Assembly (NCBI GenBank): GCA_964563395.1
Contig: CAZLWK010000002.1
Coordinates: 1 to 64,000 of the forward strand
DNA length: 64,000 nucleotides
Direction: 5' to 3'
DNA from: JBEVOS01 sp964563395
Lineage (GTDB): Bacteria > Pseudomonadota > Alphaproteobacteria > Caulobacterales > Aquidulcibacteraceae
The notes under the pieces were generated by a model. That model saw only the letters and a list, made by a program, of their open reading frames with translations. It made no database searches and was not told the DNA's origin. Every line of letters begins with the position of its first letter. The first letter of the stretch is position 1. The position numbers were made by a program, and so were the translations under genes. Shown piece after piece: positions 41,478 through 51,000 of this stretch.

Positions 41478-44309
41478 GTGCGCCTCGGCCCAGGTGTGCG
41501 CGGCGCGAGCCTCCACGATCAACGGGATGGAGAGCGACAGCGCCGGCGCGCACGCCTCCTGCATCACTTTCACGGCCGTATCGCAGGTGCGCCGCGCTTC
41601 GGCCTCCGGCGCCTCGAACACCAATTCGTCGTGCACCTGCAAGAGCATCCGCGCCTTCAATCCCGCCCCTTCGAGCGCGGACGGCAGGCGCACCATGGCC
41701 CGGCGAATGATATCGGCGGCCGCCCCTTGAAGCGGCGCATTGATCGCCTGGCGTTCGGAGAAGGCGCGTTCGGCCGGATTCTTCGATTTGATGCCGGCGA
41801 TCCAGATGCGCCGGCCGAAAATCGTCTTCACATAGCCATTGGCGCGCGCGAACGCCTTGGTTTCCTCCATATAGGTGCGAATGCCGGGAAAGCGCTCAAA
41901 GTAGCGCTTGATATAGGCGCCCGCCTCGCTCTGCTCGATGCCGAGATTGCGCGCGAGCCCGAAGGCGGAAATGCCATAAATGATGCCGAAATTGATCGCC
42001 TTGGCTTGCCGGCGGATCATCGGGTCCATCCCCTCGATCGGCACGCCGAACATTTCCGACGCCGTCATGGCGTGAATGTCGAGCCCATCCTTGAACGCCT
42101 GCTTCAGCTGCGGAATGTCGGCGACATGGGCAAGAAGGCGCAATTCGATCTGCGAATAATCGGCAGAAATGAGGAGATTGCCGGGCTCGGCCACGAAGGC
42201 GGCGCGGATGCGCCGGCCCTCCTCCGTGCGAACGGGAATGTTCTGCAGATTGGGATCGCTCGAGGCGAGACGCCCCGTCGTCGCCGCCGCGAGCGCGAAA
42301 CTCGTATGCACGCGCTTCGTTTCGGGATTGATCGCCTCGCGCAACGCCTCGGTGTAGGTGGAGCGCAGCTTCTGCAATTGGCGCCAATCGAGCAGGACGC
42401 GCGGCAGGGCGTGTCCTTGCGCGGCGAGGTCCTCCAAAACGCTCGCATCAGTGGACCAGGCGCCGGTCTTCGTCTTGGTCCCGCCCGGAAGGCCCATTTC
42501 GTCGAACAGGATTTCACCGATCTGCTTGGGCGAGCCCACGTTGAAATCGCGCCCCGCGAGCTTCTTGGCCTCATCCTCGAACGCCAGCATGCGCTGGGCG
42601 AAATCGCCTGACAGGCGCGATAATTCCTGCGGATCGACGCTGATCCCGGCGCGCTCCATCGCCGAAAGCACAGTCGGCAAGGGCCGCTCCAGCGTCTCAT
42701 AGATGGTGCGCATACGCTCGCCAGCGAGGCGCGGCGCGAGCTTTCGCCACAGGCGAAGCGTGATGTCGGCATCCTCGGCGGCGTAGCGCGTCCCCGCATC
42801 GATCGCGACGCAATCGAAGGTCAGCTGCGCCTTGCCCTTGCCGGCGACGTCGCTGAACGCGATCGGCTTGTGGCCGAGATGAATCTCCGACAATTCGTCC
42901 ATGCCGTGATTGTGCAAGCCCGCATCGAGCGCGAACGACATCAGCATGGTGTCGTCGATCGGCGCGACGCGCACGCCGAGGCGAGCGAAAATCGACAGAT
43001 CATATTTGATGTTTTGACCGACCTTTAGGACCGCATCGTCCTCAAGCAGCGGCTTCAAGGCGGCGATGGCGGCGTCCAGCGGAATCTGATCCGGGCAAAG
43101 CGTGCGCACGCCCGCATGGGGCGCGGCCTCGGCGAAGAGATCGCTTTGCGCCGCTGCCGCGCCATTCGTCACCACATGTCCAAGCGGCACATAGCAGGCG
43201 TCATTCGGGCCAAGCGCGAGCGAGACGCCGACCAGCTTGGCCCGGCACGCGTCGATATTGTCGGTCTCGGTGTCGACCGCCACCACGCCGGCCGCGCGCG
43301 CGCGCGCGATCCAGGCTTCGAGATCGGCGAGCGTCGTCACGGTCTTGTAGGACTCGTAGAGGATCGGCGGATCGTCCGCAGGAATGTCGGCGGGGCGCGG
43401 GGCTGGCGCGCCCGTCTCCTTGGCCGATTGTTCGCGCACGCGCCGCGCGAGCGTGCGGAATTCCATGTCGTCGAGAAACTTTAGCAGCATCGCCACGTCC
43501 GGCTCGCGGACGGCGAAACTTTCCCACGCCTCTTCAACCGCGACATCGTCCTTCAGCGTCACGAGCTGCTTTGAGATGCGAATTTTGTCGGCGTTGTTCT
43601 GGATCGCTTCGCGGCGCTTGGGCTGCTTGATTTCGTGCGCGCGCTCCAGAACGGCTTCGAGCGTGCCGAACATGCCGATGAGCTCGGCCGCCGTTTTCGG
43701 TCCAATGCCGGGCGCGCCGGGAATGTTATCGACGCTGTCGCCCATCAGCGCCTGCACGTCGATCACCTTGTCCGGCGTGACGCCGAACCTTTCGAGCACG
43801 GCCTCCGGCCCCAGCGGCTTTTGCTTCATCGGATCGAACAGCTCAATCACGCCGTCATCGACGAGCTGCATCAAATCCTTGTCGGACGAGACGATCTTCA
43901 CGCTGGCCCCGGCGCGGGCGGCCGCGCGGGCGTAGGTGGCGATGAGATCGTCCGCCTCATAGCCCATCATCTCGACGCACGGCACGTTGAAGGCGCGCAC
44001 GGCGTCGCGGATCAGCGGAAATTGCGGCGCGAGGTCTTCCGGCGCGGGCGGGCGGTGCGCCTTGTATTCAGGATAGAGGTCGTTGCGGAACGTCTTTTCC
44101 GAGGCGTCGAAGATCACGGCGAGATGGGTCGGCGCCTCGCTCGCCTTCATGTCCTCCAGGAATTTGAACAGCATGTTGCAAAAGCCGGAGACCGCGCCCA
44201 CGGGCAGGCCGTCGCTGGCGCGCGTCAAGGGCGGCAAGGCGTGATAGGCGCGGAAAATGTAGCCGGAGCCGTCGATCAGGAAGAGGCGGGATTTGGCGGG
44301 CGCGCTCAT
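41475..44309 (-). CDS. polA: DNA polymerase I
   Basis: Complete 944-residue polymerase I for Okazaki-fragment maturation and repair synthesis. It comprises an N-terminal 5'-3' exonuclease (FLIDGSGYIFRAYHAL, GYEADDLIATYA, MGDSVDNIPGAPGIGPKTA), a 3'-5' exonuclease-like domain with VAVDTETDNID retaining acidic residues, and the family A polymerase (ADYSQIELRLLAH, RRQAKAINFGIIYG, LQVHDELVFEAP). The start at 44309 (MSAPAKSRLFLID) matches homologues; the longer frame to 44396 is unlikely. It is divergent from a PNPOx-fold gene. Confidence 0.98.
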   Translation of the reverse strand: MSAPAKSRLFLIDGSGYIFRAYHALPPLTRASDGLPVGAVSGFCNMLFKFLEDMKASEAPTHLAVIFDASEKTFRNDLYPEYKAHRPPAPEDLAPQFPLIRDAVRAFNVPCVEMMGYEADDLIATYARAAARAGASVKIVSSDKDLMQLVDDGVIELFDPMKQKPLGPEAVLERFGVTPDKVIDVQALMGDSVDNIPGAPGIGPKTAAELIGMFGTLEAVLERAHEIKQPKRREAIQNNADKIRISKQLVTLKDDVAVEEAWESFAVREPDVAMLLKFLDDMEFRTLARRVREQSAKETGAPAPRPADIPADDPPILYESYKTVTTLADLEAWIARARAAGVVAVDTETDNIDACRAKLVGVSLALGPNDACYVPLGHVVTNGAAAAQSDLFAEAAPHAGVRTLCPDQIPLDAAIAALKPLLEDDAVLKVGQNIKYDLSIFARLGVRVAPIDDTMLMSFALDAGLHNHGMDELSEIHLGHKPIAFSDVAGKGKAQLTFDCVAIDAGTRYAAEDADITLRLWRKLAPRLAGERMRTIYETLERPLPTVLSAMERAGISVDPQELSRLSGDFAQRMLAFEDEAKKLAGRDFNVGSPKQIGEILFDEMGLPGGTKTKTGAWSTDASVLEDLAAQGHALPRVLLDWRQLQKLRSTYTEALREAINPETKRVHTSFALAAATTGRLASSDPNLQNIPVRTEEGRRIRAAFVAEPGNLLISADYSQIELRLLAHVADIPQLKQAFKDGLDIHAMTASEMFGVPIEGMDPMIRRQAKAINFGIIYGISAFGLARNLGIEQSEAGAYIKRYFERFPGIRTYMEETKAFARANGYVKTIFGRRIWIAGIKSKNPAERAFSERQAINAPLQGAAADIIRRAMVRLPSALEGAGLKARMLLQVHDELVFEAPEAEARRTCDTAVKVMQEACAPALSLSIPLIVEARAAHTWAEAH

Positions 44310-44383
44310 GAGGGGTTTGTGCCGGCGCCCTTGGCGTCCGACAACCCTTCGCGGGACGGGTTTGTAACGCGGCGGGCCGATCC

Positions 44384-44397
44384 CATGTATATACATG
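44384..44397. promoter_or_regulatory. perfect 14-bp palindrome CATGTATATACATG
   Basis: This perfect palindrome lies 14 bases before the start of the PNPOx-like gene and 75 bases before polA. Its A+T-rich centre and position suit a homodimeric repressor site. No regulator gene is adjacent, so the binding protein is unknown. Confidence 0.5.
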
Positions 44398-44411
44398 AAA
44401 GAGGCGCGCCC

Positions 44412-45026
44412 ATGATCCAGCCATTTTCAGCCATCGCGTTCACCGACGCCGTCAAGGCGATGCAGGACAAGGCCGGCTCACGCGCGGCCTACGCCGCCCA
44501 GGAGGCCGAGGGGGCGCGCCTCTTCCGGCTGGGCCCGGACGAGGCGGCTTTTCTGGCCGCGCGGGACCATTTCTACATGGCCAGCGTCTCCGAGACCGGC
44601 TGGCCGTACGTGCAGCATCGCGGCGGCCCGCCCGGCTTCATTAAGGTGCTGGACGAAGGCCGCTTCGCCTTCCCCGATTTTCGCGGCAACCGCCAATATG
44701 TGTCGCTGGGCAATTTCGCCGGCGACGACCGCGCGGCTTTCATCTTCATGGATTATCCGCGCCGCGCGCGGCTCAAGGCGCTCGGCCGCGTGCGCGTGGT
44801 GGACGACGATCCCGCGCTGTTCGAGCAGCTCTCCCTGCCCGGCTACAAGGCCAAGGTGGAGCGCGCCTTCGTGGTGGAGGTCGCGGCGCTCGATTGGAAT
44901 TGCCCGCAACACATCGTCCCGCGCTTCACCGAAGCCGAGCTCGCCGAAGCGCTCGCGCCGATCCGTGAGGAATTGGCGCGGCTTCGGGCCGAGAACGCCG
45001 CGCTTAAAGCGCAGCTCAGCGCTTGA
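44412..45026 (+). CDS. pyridoxamine 5'-phosphate oxidase-fold flavoprotein
   Basis: A 204-residue PNPOx-like protein. The split-barrel core reads HFYMASVSETGWPYVQHRGGPPGFIKV, with FPDFRGNRQYVSLGN and AFIFMDYPRRARLKALGRV as flavin-binding strands. A short leucine-rich coiled coil (EELARLRAENAALKAQL) closes it. Members bind FMN or related cofactors and act on small molecules or as stress proteins; the substrate is unknown. The ATG at 44412, after GAAAGAGG, is preferred to one at 44385 that lies in the palindrome. Its end overlaps the convergent gene by 11 bases. Confidence 0.85.
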   Translation: MIQPFSAIAFTDAVKAMQDKAGSRAAYAAQEAEGARLFRLGPDEAAFLAARDHFYMASVSETGWPYVQHRGGPPGFIKVLDEGRFAFPDFRGNRQYVSLGNFAGDDRAAFIFMDYPRRARLKALGRVRVVDDDPALFEQLSLPGYKAKVERAFVVEVAALDWNCPQHIVPRFTEAELAEALAPIREELARLRAENAALKAQLSA

Positions 45027-45828
45027 ACAGCTCGTTATAATTGAACGCCTCGCCCGCGTGCTGGGCGAGGATTTCGCTGTCGCCTTCGGCCAGGAACGCG
45101 CCCGCCGCCGCGCGCACGGCGGCCCAGGCCGCGGCGGCGACGCCAGTGGCGGCCGAGAGGCGGCGCACGCCTAAAGCGGCGAGCGCGCCCGCTTTCGGCA
45201 GGCCAGGGCGCGCCATCACATTGAGCGGCATGGATACGCCGCGCACGATGGTTTCGATCTCACCCGCATCGATCACGCCCGGCACGAAGAGGCCACTCGC
45301 GCCCGCTTCGCGATAGAGCCCGCCCCGGCGCACGCTTTCGCCCGCCATTTCATCGGGCGCGGCGAGGCGTTTGATGTAAACGTCCGTGCGCGCATTGATG
45401 TAGAGATTGACGCCCGCGCGCTCGGCCGCGCCGCGCGCCGCCTCGATCTTGCGCGCATGCGCCTCGGGCGGATCGCGCGCGTCCTCAAGATTGATCCCCA
45501 CCGCGCCGGCATCGATCAGGGCGGCGACGTGAGCGCCCACTTTCGCTGGCTGATCGGCATAGCCGCCCTCGGCGTCCACCGTCAGCGGCACACGGATCGC
45601 GCGCGCGATTTCCGCCGTGGTGGCGAGCAATTTCTCGAACGGCATGTCGTGGCCGTCCGCATAGCCATGGCTCCAGGCGACGGCGGCGCTCGACGTGGCG
45701 ATGGCCTTGGCTCCGGCGCTTTCGATGACGCGCGCGGAGGCGGCGTCCCACGCGTTCGGCAAAAGCAATATATCGGGGCCCTGGTGCAGCTTTTGGAACA
45801 GGGCGGCGGCTTCGGGATGGGCGGTCAT
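45016..45828 (-). CDS. isocitrate lyase/PEP mutase family protein
   Basis: A 270-residue TIM-barrel enzyme with LLLPNAWDAASARVIESAGA at its start, VDAEGGYAD (metal-binding aspartate/glutamate), GINLEDARD and INARTDVYIK, the features of the oxaloacetate decarboxylase/PEP phosphomutase-like group. It lacks the KKCGH cysteine loop of isocitrate lyase itself, so it is probably a lyase or hydrolase on a 2-hydroxy- or 2-oxo-dicarboxylate. AAGGAG precedes the ATG at 45828; the frame extends further upstream but lacks signals. Confidence 0.87.
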   Translation of the reverse strand: MTAHPEAAALFQKLHQGPDILLLPNAWDAASARVIESAGAKAIATSSAAVAWSHGYADGHDMPFEKLLATTAEIARAIRVPLTVDAEGGYADQPAKVGAHVAALIDAGAVGINLEDARDPPEAHARKIEAARGAAERAGVNLYINARTDVYIKRLAAPDEMAGESVRRGGLYREAGASGLFVPGVIDAGEIETIVRGVSMPLNVMARPGLPKAGALAALGVRRLSAATGVAAAAWAAVRAAAGAFLAEGDSEILAQHAGEAFNYNELFKR

Positions 45829-45878
45829 GGTCGGCTCCTTGGGGCGCCTCCTTGGCGGCCTGGAGCTTAGCACAGACG

Positions 45879-46091
45879 TTAGTGGCCGTCCGCGTCCGCG
45901 GCCAGCACGAAGCGGCGGTCGCAATAGAGGCATTCGACGAAATCGTCCTCGCCCATGTCGTAATAGACGACCGGATGGCCGAGCGCCCCGCCCCCTCCAT
46001 CGCACTTGACCCGCCGCGAGCGCACCTCGATCACTTCCGGCGCGGGCAAGGCATCGGCGTCTCCGGGTTGGACGTGATCTGGTTTGGCCAA
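45879..46091 (-). CDS. zinc-finger domain protein (NDUFS6-like)
   Basis: A 70-residue protein ending in GHPVVYYDMGEDDFVECLYCDRRFVL, summarised as one Cys, a His and a CxxC pair: Cys-30 (VKCDG), His (LGHP) and CLYC. This is the CHCC-type zinc finger also found in the NDUFS6 subunit of complex I. Bacterial stand-alone forms are common and of unknown role. It is small but its motif is clear. Confidence 0.82.
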   Translation of the reverse strand: MAKPDHVQPGDADALPAPEVIEVRSRRVKCDGGGGALGHPVVYYDMGEDDFVECLYCDRRFVLAADADGH

Positions 46092-46189
46092 AAGAGAGCC
46101 CCTCGGTTGAACCTGGCGAAGCGCGCCCGTACCTAAGCCGCATCGCCGCGCGCGGCAACAATCAGAACACGTCGCTGGAAACCCCGATC

Positions 46190-47128
46190 ATGCCCGCCCT
46201 TCCCGACTACGCCATCGAGGCGCGCGGCCTCGACAAAACTTATCGCGCCCAAAAGGGCGCCCCGCCCAAGCACGCGCTCAAGGCGATCGATCTGGCGATC
46301 CCGCGCGGCAGTTTCTTCGGGCTCCTCGGCCCCAATGGCGCGGGCAAATCCACCTTCATCAACATCCTCGGCGGCGTCGTGGTGAAATCGGGCGGCAGCG
46401 CCCGCATCTGGGGCCATGACATCGACACCGAGGCCCGCAATGCGCGCGGCGCGATCGGCATCGTGCCGCAAGAACTCAATATGGATCCCTTTTTCAGCCC
46501 CGCCGAGAGCCTGGAAATCCAGGCCGGCTTCTATGGCGTGCCCAAGGCGGAGCGGCGCACGGAGGAGATTCTCAAGGCCGTGGGCCTTTGGGACAAGAAG
46601 GACGCCTATGCGCGCACGCTCTCGGGCGGCATGAAGCGGCGCCTGCTGGTGGCGAAGGCCATGGTGCACGCCCCGCCCGTCCTGGTGCTCGACGAGCCGA
46701 CCGCGGGCGTCGACGTGGAATTGCGCCGCCAGCTTTGGAGCTATGTGCAGGACTTGCACGCCAAGGGCACGACCATCGTGCTCACCACCCATTATCTCGA
46801 AGAGGCCGAAGCGCTCTGCGACACCATCGCCATCATCAATCATGGCCAGGTGATCGCGATGGAGCCGACGCGGGCCCTGATCGGACGACTCGACCGCAAG
46901 ACGCTGGTGGTCAAGCCGCAAGGCGAATTGAGCGCGATGCCGGCGGGCTTCGACGATGTGGGCGCGGCGCTGCGCGCGGACGGCGCCATCACCGTGACGT
47001 ATCGCACCAGCGAGCACTCGGTTGAGCAATTGCTTGACCGCGTGCGCCGCGCGGGCATCGCCATCAAGGATCTTTCGATCGAGGAGCCCGACCTTGAGGA
47101 CGTGTTCGTCGAACTGACGAAGGGCTAG
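46190..47128 (+). CDS. ABC transporter ATP-binding protein (orphan)
   Basis: A 312-residue ABC ATPase of the ABC-2/drug-exporter type. Walker A is GPNGAGKST (about residue 48), the signature is LSGGMKRRL, Walker B VLVLDEPTAGVD, and the H-loop TTHYLEEAE. A C-terminal extension of about 70 residues after LDRKTLVV is normal for exporter subunits. No permease gene follows; the next open frame is a 57-residue membrane protein. Its partner must be elsewhere. Confidence 0.92.
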   Translation: MPALPDYAIEARGLDKTYRAQKGAPPKHALKAIDLAIPRGSFFGLLGPNGAGKSTFINILGGVVVKSGGSARIWGHDIDTEARNARGAIGIVPQELNMDPFFSPAESLEIQAGFYGVPKAERRTEEILKAVGLWDKKDAYARTLSGGMKRRLLVAKAMVHAPPVLVLDEPTAGVDVELRRQLWSYVQDLHAKGTTIVLTTHYLEEAEALCDTIAIINHGQVIAMEPTRALIGRLDRKTLVVKPQGELSAMPAGFDDVGAALRADGAITVTYRTSEHSVEQLLDRVRRAGIAIKDLSIEEPDLEDVFVELTKG

Positions 47129-47175
47129 ACCGTGATCGTTTTCGGTTGCACCAGCCGAAAACGCAAATCACGGTC
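47128..47175. repeat. nested inverted repeat after the ABC ATPase gene
   Basis: GACCGTGAT and ATCACGGTC enclose CGTTTTCGG and CCGAAAACG around a nine-base loop. The CCGAAAA core resembles widespread alphaproteobacterial intergenic palindromes and the element at 63529-63579. It may also stop transcription of the ATPase gene. Confidence 0.65.
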
Positions 47176-47299
47176 TAGATATTAGATTTAGAGCACGTTC
47201 TCCGCTTCGGTTAGCCTCAATCTGACGCGGACGTGCTTCATGGAACCAGAGCCGAGACTGTTGGTTGCTTGAAGGACGGGCGGGCGCTGGAGATCGCCC

Positions 47300-47473
47300 A
47301 TGACCACGTCGAGCCTCGTTCTCAGCCTCGCCATCTTCACGCTCGTCGCGGTGGCCCTGCTGGCGGTGTATCAAATGTTCCGCGCGCGGCGCGCGCAAAA
47401 GACCGGCGAGCATTCCAGCATGTCGAACGAAGCCGACCGCACCGAGCGGCCGCCCGGCACGCGCAGCACTTAA
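47300..47473 (+). CDS. 57-residue single-pass membrane protein
   Basis: An ORF of 57 residues starting MTTSSLVLSLAIFTLVAV, with one transmembrane segment (residues 5-25), a basic RARRAQK stop-transfer region and a polar tail rich in Glu, Arg and Pro. GGAG lies nine bases before the ATG. Codon use matches the neighbourhood. Function unknown; the positive-inside rule places the tail in the cytoplasm. Confidence 0.55.
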   Translation: MTTSSLVLSLAIFTLVAVALLAVYQMFRARRAQKTGEHSSMSNEADRTERPPGTRST

Positions 47474-47601
47474 GGCGCCCTATCGCGTGCCGACGGAGGC
47501 GAAATCCTGGAAGGTGACGCGCTGCGAGCCGACGAAAATGTCGCCGCCCGCGCGGCAACGTGGAACCGTGCAAAAGAGCGCACGCGCCGCGAGAGGAACG
47601 T

Positions 47602-47955
47602 CTAAGGCGCGGCCTCGCCGCCAAAGCCTTGCAGCGTGCGGAGATACGCGATCAGCGCATCCGTCTCGGCGATCGTGAACGCGAATTGCGGCATGCGCGT
47701 GTCGCCGACATGCACACCTTCGCGCAATTCCTCTTCCAGAACGTCGAAGCGATAGCGCGTGTGCAGCTCCCGAAAAAGCGGCGCGCCCGCAACGGGGCTC
47801 GCGCCGGTTTCGCCGACGGCGTGGCATGTCGCGCAGCGCGCCTGCGCGATCTCAAGTCCGGTCGCGCGCTGCGCGGCCGCCGCATCCGTATCGGGCGTCT
47901 CTTCATGCGCGCAGGCGGACAACAGCGCCGCCGCCGCGACCAGTATCGATCTCAT
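47602..47955 (-). CDS. c-type cytochrome lipoprotein
   Basis: A 117-residue monohaem cytochrome c. The start at 47955 (MRSILVAAAALLSAC) has AAGGAGG at ideal distance and yields a lipoprotein signal ending at the cysteine of LSAC. CATCH binds haem, and MPQFAF supplies the axial methionine. YLRTLQG is the typical C-terminal helix. It may donate electrons to a periplasmic or terminal oxidase; no partner gene is adjacent. Confidence 0.88.
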   Translation of the reverse strand: MRSILVAAAALLSACAHEETPDTDAAAAQRATGLEIAQARCATCHAVGETGASPVAGAPLFRELHTRYRFDVLEEELREGVHVGDTRMPQFAFTIAETDALIAYLRTLQGFGGEAAP

Positions 47956-48023
47956 CACGGCCTCCTTCATCCAGCGTCAGCCGCAACGCTGCGCCGCGCC
48001 TTGCGCGGGATCAAGCGCGCATG

Positions 48024-51000
48024 TCACCACGCATCGATCCAGCGCAATTTTTTCTCGGCGCGCCGCGGCGCTGTCCCCGCGGCCTTGAGCCCTTCCACGA
48101 TCCACCGACGCGTATCGGCCGGATCGATCACGTCGTCGATGGTGAAGGTGGTCGCCTGCGCCAACGCCTTGCCGCGCTGATAGGCGGCGGCGACCATGTC
48201 ATCGAATTTCGCCTTGCGCAGCGCGGGATCTTCAATCGCGGCCAATTCATTGCGATAGCCGAGCTTGACCGATCCTTCGAGACCCATGCCCCCGAACTCG
48301 CCCGTAGGCCAGGCGCACACATACATGGAGGTCTGGTTCGAGCCGCCAGTCATGGCGAGCGCGCCGAGGCCATAGGATTTGCGCAGCACGATGGACAGAA
48401 CCGGCACGCTCAAATTGGCGCCGATGACGAAAAGGCGCGCTGCGTGGCGCACCAGGCCCGTCGTCTCCACGTCGGGCCCGACCATGATGCCCGGCGTATC
48501 GGAAAGCGAAACGATCGGCACATCATAGGCTTCGCAAATCTGCATGAGGCGCGCGGCCTTGTCTGCGGCGTCGCTGTCGATGGCGCCGCCAATATGGGCC
48601 GGATTGTTGGCGATGATTCCCACGGGCCGGCCCTCCACGCGGGCGAAGCCGGTGATCATGGCGAGGCCGAATTTCGGACGCAGCTCCAGGAACGTGTCGG
48701 TGTCGAGCAGCGTGCGAATGAGCGCGCGGCTGTCATAGGCGCGCAGGCGATTTTCCGGAATCGCGCTGCGCAGGAGTCGCTGATCGGCGCACGTCCAATC
48801 CTTCAGCCTGCCTTGGAAATAGGAGAGATAATTCTTAGCGGCTGCGACGCCGGCCGCCTCGTCCTCCACGGCGATATCGACGACGCCGCTTTTCATCTGC
48901 ACGTCGATGGGGCCGATCTCCTCGGGGCGATATATGCCAAGCCCGCCGCCTTCGATCATCGCGGGGCCGCCCATGCCGATGTTCGAATTCCTGGTGGCGA
49001 TGATCACGTCGCAACAGCCGAGAACGCTGGCGTTTCCAGCGAAGCAGCGCCCGCTATTGATGCCGACGAACGGCGCGTTGCCGCTGAGCTTGCCCAAAAG
49101 CTCGAAGCCGCGCACCGGCCCCGCCCCTTCCGTGTCGCCCGGTCGTCCGCCACCGCCTTCGGTGAAGAAAACGAGCGGCGCGCGCCAACGATGCGCGAGT
49201 TCGAACAGGCGATCCATCTTCAGATGATTGTGCGCGCCCTGCGTGCCCGCGAGCACGGTATAATCATAGGCCAGCACCGCCGTGCGCGCGGCATCCTCAT
49301 CGAAATGTGCGCCATTGACGCGGCCAAAGCCCGCGATCAGCCCATCGGCCGGCGTCGTCTCGATCAATTCCTCCAAAGCGTGGCGGCGGCGACGCGCGGC
49401 CACGGCGAGCGCGCCATATTCCAGGAATGAGCCGGGATCGCAGAGATCGTCCACGTTTTCTCGCGCGGTGCGCTGCTTGGTCTTACGCCGGCGCGCGACC
49501 GCGTCCTTGCGATAGGCGTCGCGGGTTTTTTCCCTCCGCGATTGGAGTTCGGCGAGATCGGGGCGAATGAGATCGAGATCGGCGGCCGCTTCGTCGCGTA
49601 TATCGCTCGCGCTCGCCGAATCCGTCTCTTCGATGAAAGCAAGCGCGTGATCCTCGAACACCGCATCGCCCGGCGCCACATGCACGGCGCGCACGATTCC
49701 CGCGCGCGGCGCGGCGATGACATGCTCCAGCTTCATCGCCTCCAGGATGAAGAGCGGCGCGCCCGCGCGCACCGATGCGCCTTCGCCGGCCAGAACCTCG
49801 CGGATCGTGCCTTGCATCGGCGCGCGCACGGCCTCCATGCCGGCGGGCATTTCCTCAAGCTCGTGGCGCGCATGCGCCGCGTCGCTTTCGGCTTTGCCAT
49901 GGGCGAGCACGGCCAGCGGATCGCTGGCGTCGATGCGCGCGCCGGGGCCTTTGGCTTGGCCCTGCGGCTCGACGAAACGCTTCGGCGGCGTGGGCGCGGC
50001 GATGAGGCGCGCGGCGTTCGTTTCGATGAAGCGCGTGTCGAAGCCGCCGGCGCGCACGTCCGCATCGCTCAAAAGCGCATGCAGAAACGGAATGTTCGTC
50101 GCGGGTCCCGCGATGCGGAATTCCGCCAGCGCGCGCGCGGCCTTGGCGCAGAGCGCGGCGAAATCGGCGTGCGGCGCGGCGACGATCAGCTTGGCCAGAA
50201 GCGCGTCGTAGCGCGCGCTGGTGCGATAGCCGGCATAGGCCGCATCGTCGACGCGCACGCCCGGTCCGCTGGGCGCTTCATAAGCGGCGATCACGCCCCC
50301 GCTCGGACGCGCGGCGCCATCCGCGCCCATCGTCTCAAGATTGATGCGGGCCTGGATGGCCATGCCGCGCGCCGGCGGCGGCGTATCGAAGCCGAGTTCG
50401 CGCAGCGTGCGCCCGGCGGCGATCTCCAATTGCAGACGCACCAGATCGAGGCCGGTGATCGCCTCCGTCACCGTATGCTCCACCTGGAGGCGCGGATTGG
50501 CCTCGATGAAGACGAAGCGCGCATCAGCGCCGCCGCGCGCGTTGACAAGAAATTCGATCGTGCCCAAGTTCTTGTAGCGCGCCGCGCGCGCGATCTTCAG
50601 CGCGGCGTCGAACAATTTTTCGCGCACCGCCTCGTGCACGAACAGCGCCGGCGCGATCTCAACGATCTTCTGGCGCTGGCGCTGCAGCGAACATTCGCGA
50701 TCGTAAACATGGGCGAATTCATCGCCGTCGCCGACGATCTGCACCTCCACATGGCGCGCGGCGTCGAAAAATTCTTCCGCGTAAAGCGCCTCGTCGCCGA
50801 AGCTCGCGCGCGCTTCGGAGGCGCAGCGCGCGAACGCCTCCTCAAGCTCGTTGGCGACGCGGACAAGGCGCATGCCGCGCCCGCCGCCGCCGGCGACGGC
50901 CTTGAGGAGGATCGGACCCTTGACCTCTTTCAAGAACGCACGCGCGGCCGCGACATCGATGCCGCCCGCCGTGCCGCGCAGCATCGGCGCGCCTGCCTCG

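Noticed and set aside
47480..47601. Minus-strand stretch encoding CTVPRCRAGGDIFVG with two cysteines
   Set aside because: It looks mildly protein-like but has no start codon or ribosome site outside the shadow of the cytochrome gene, so it is not called.
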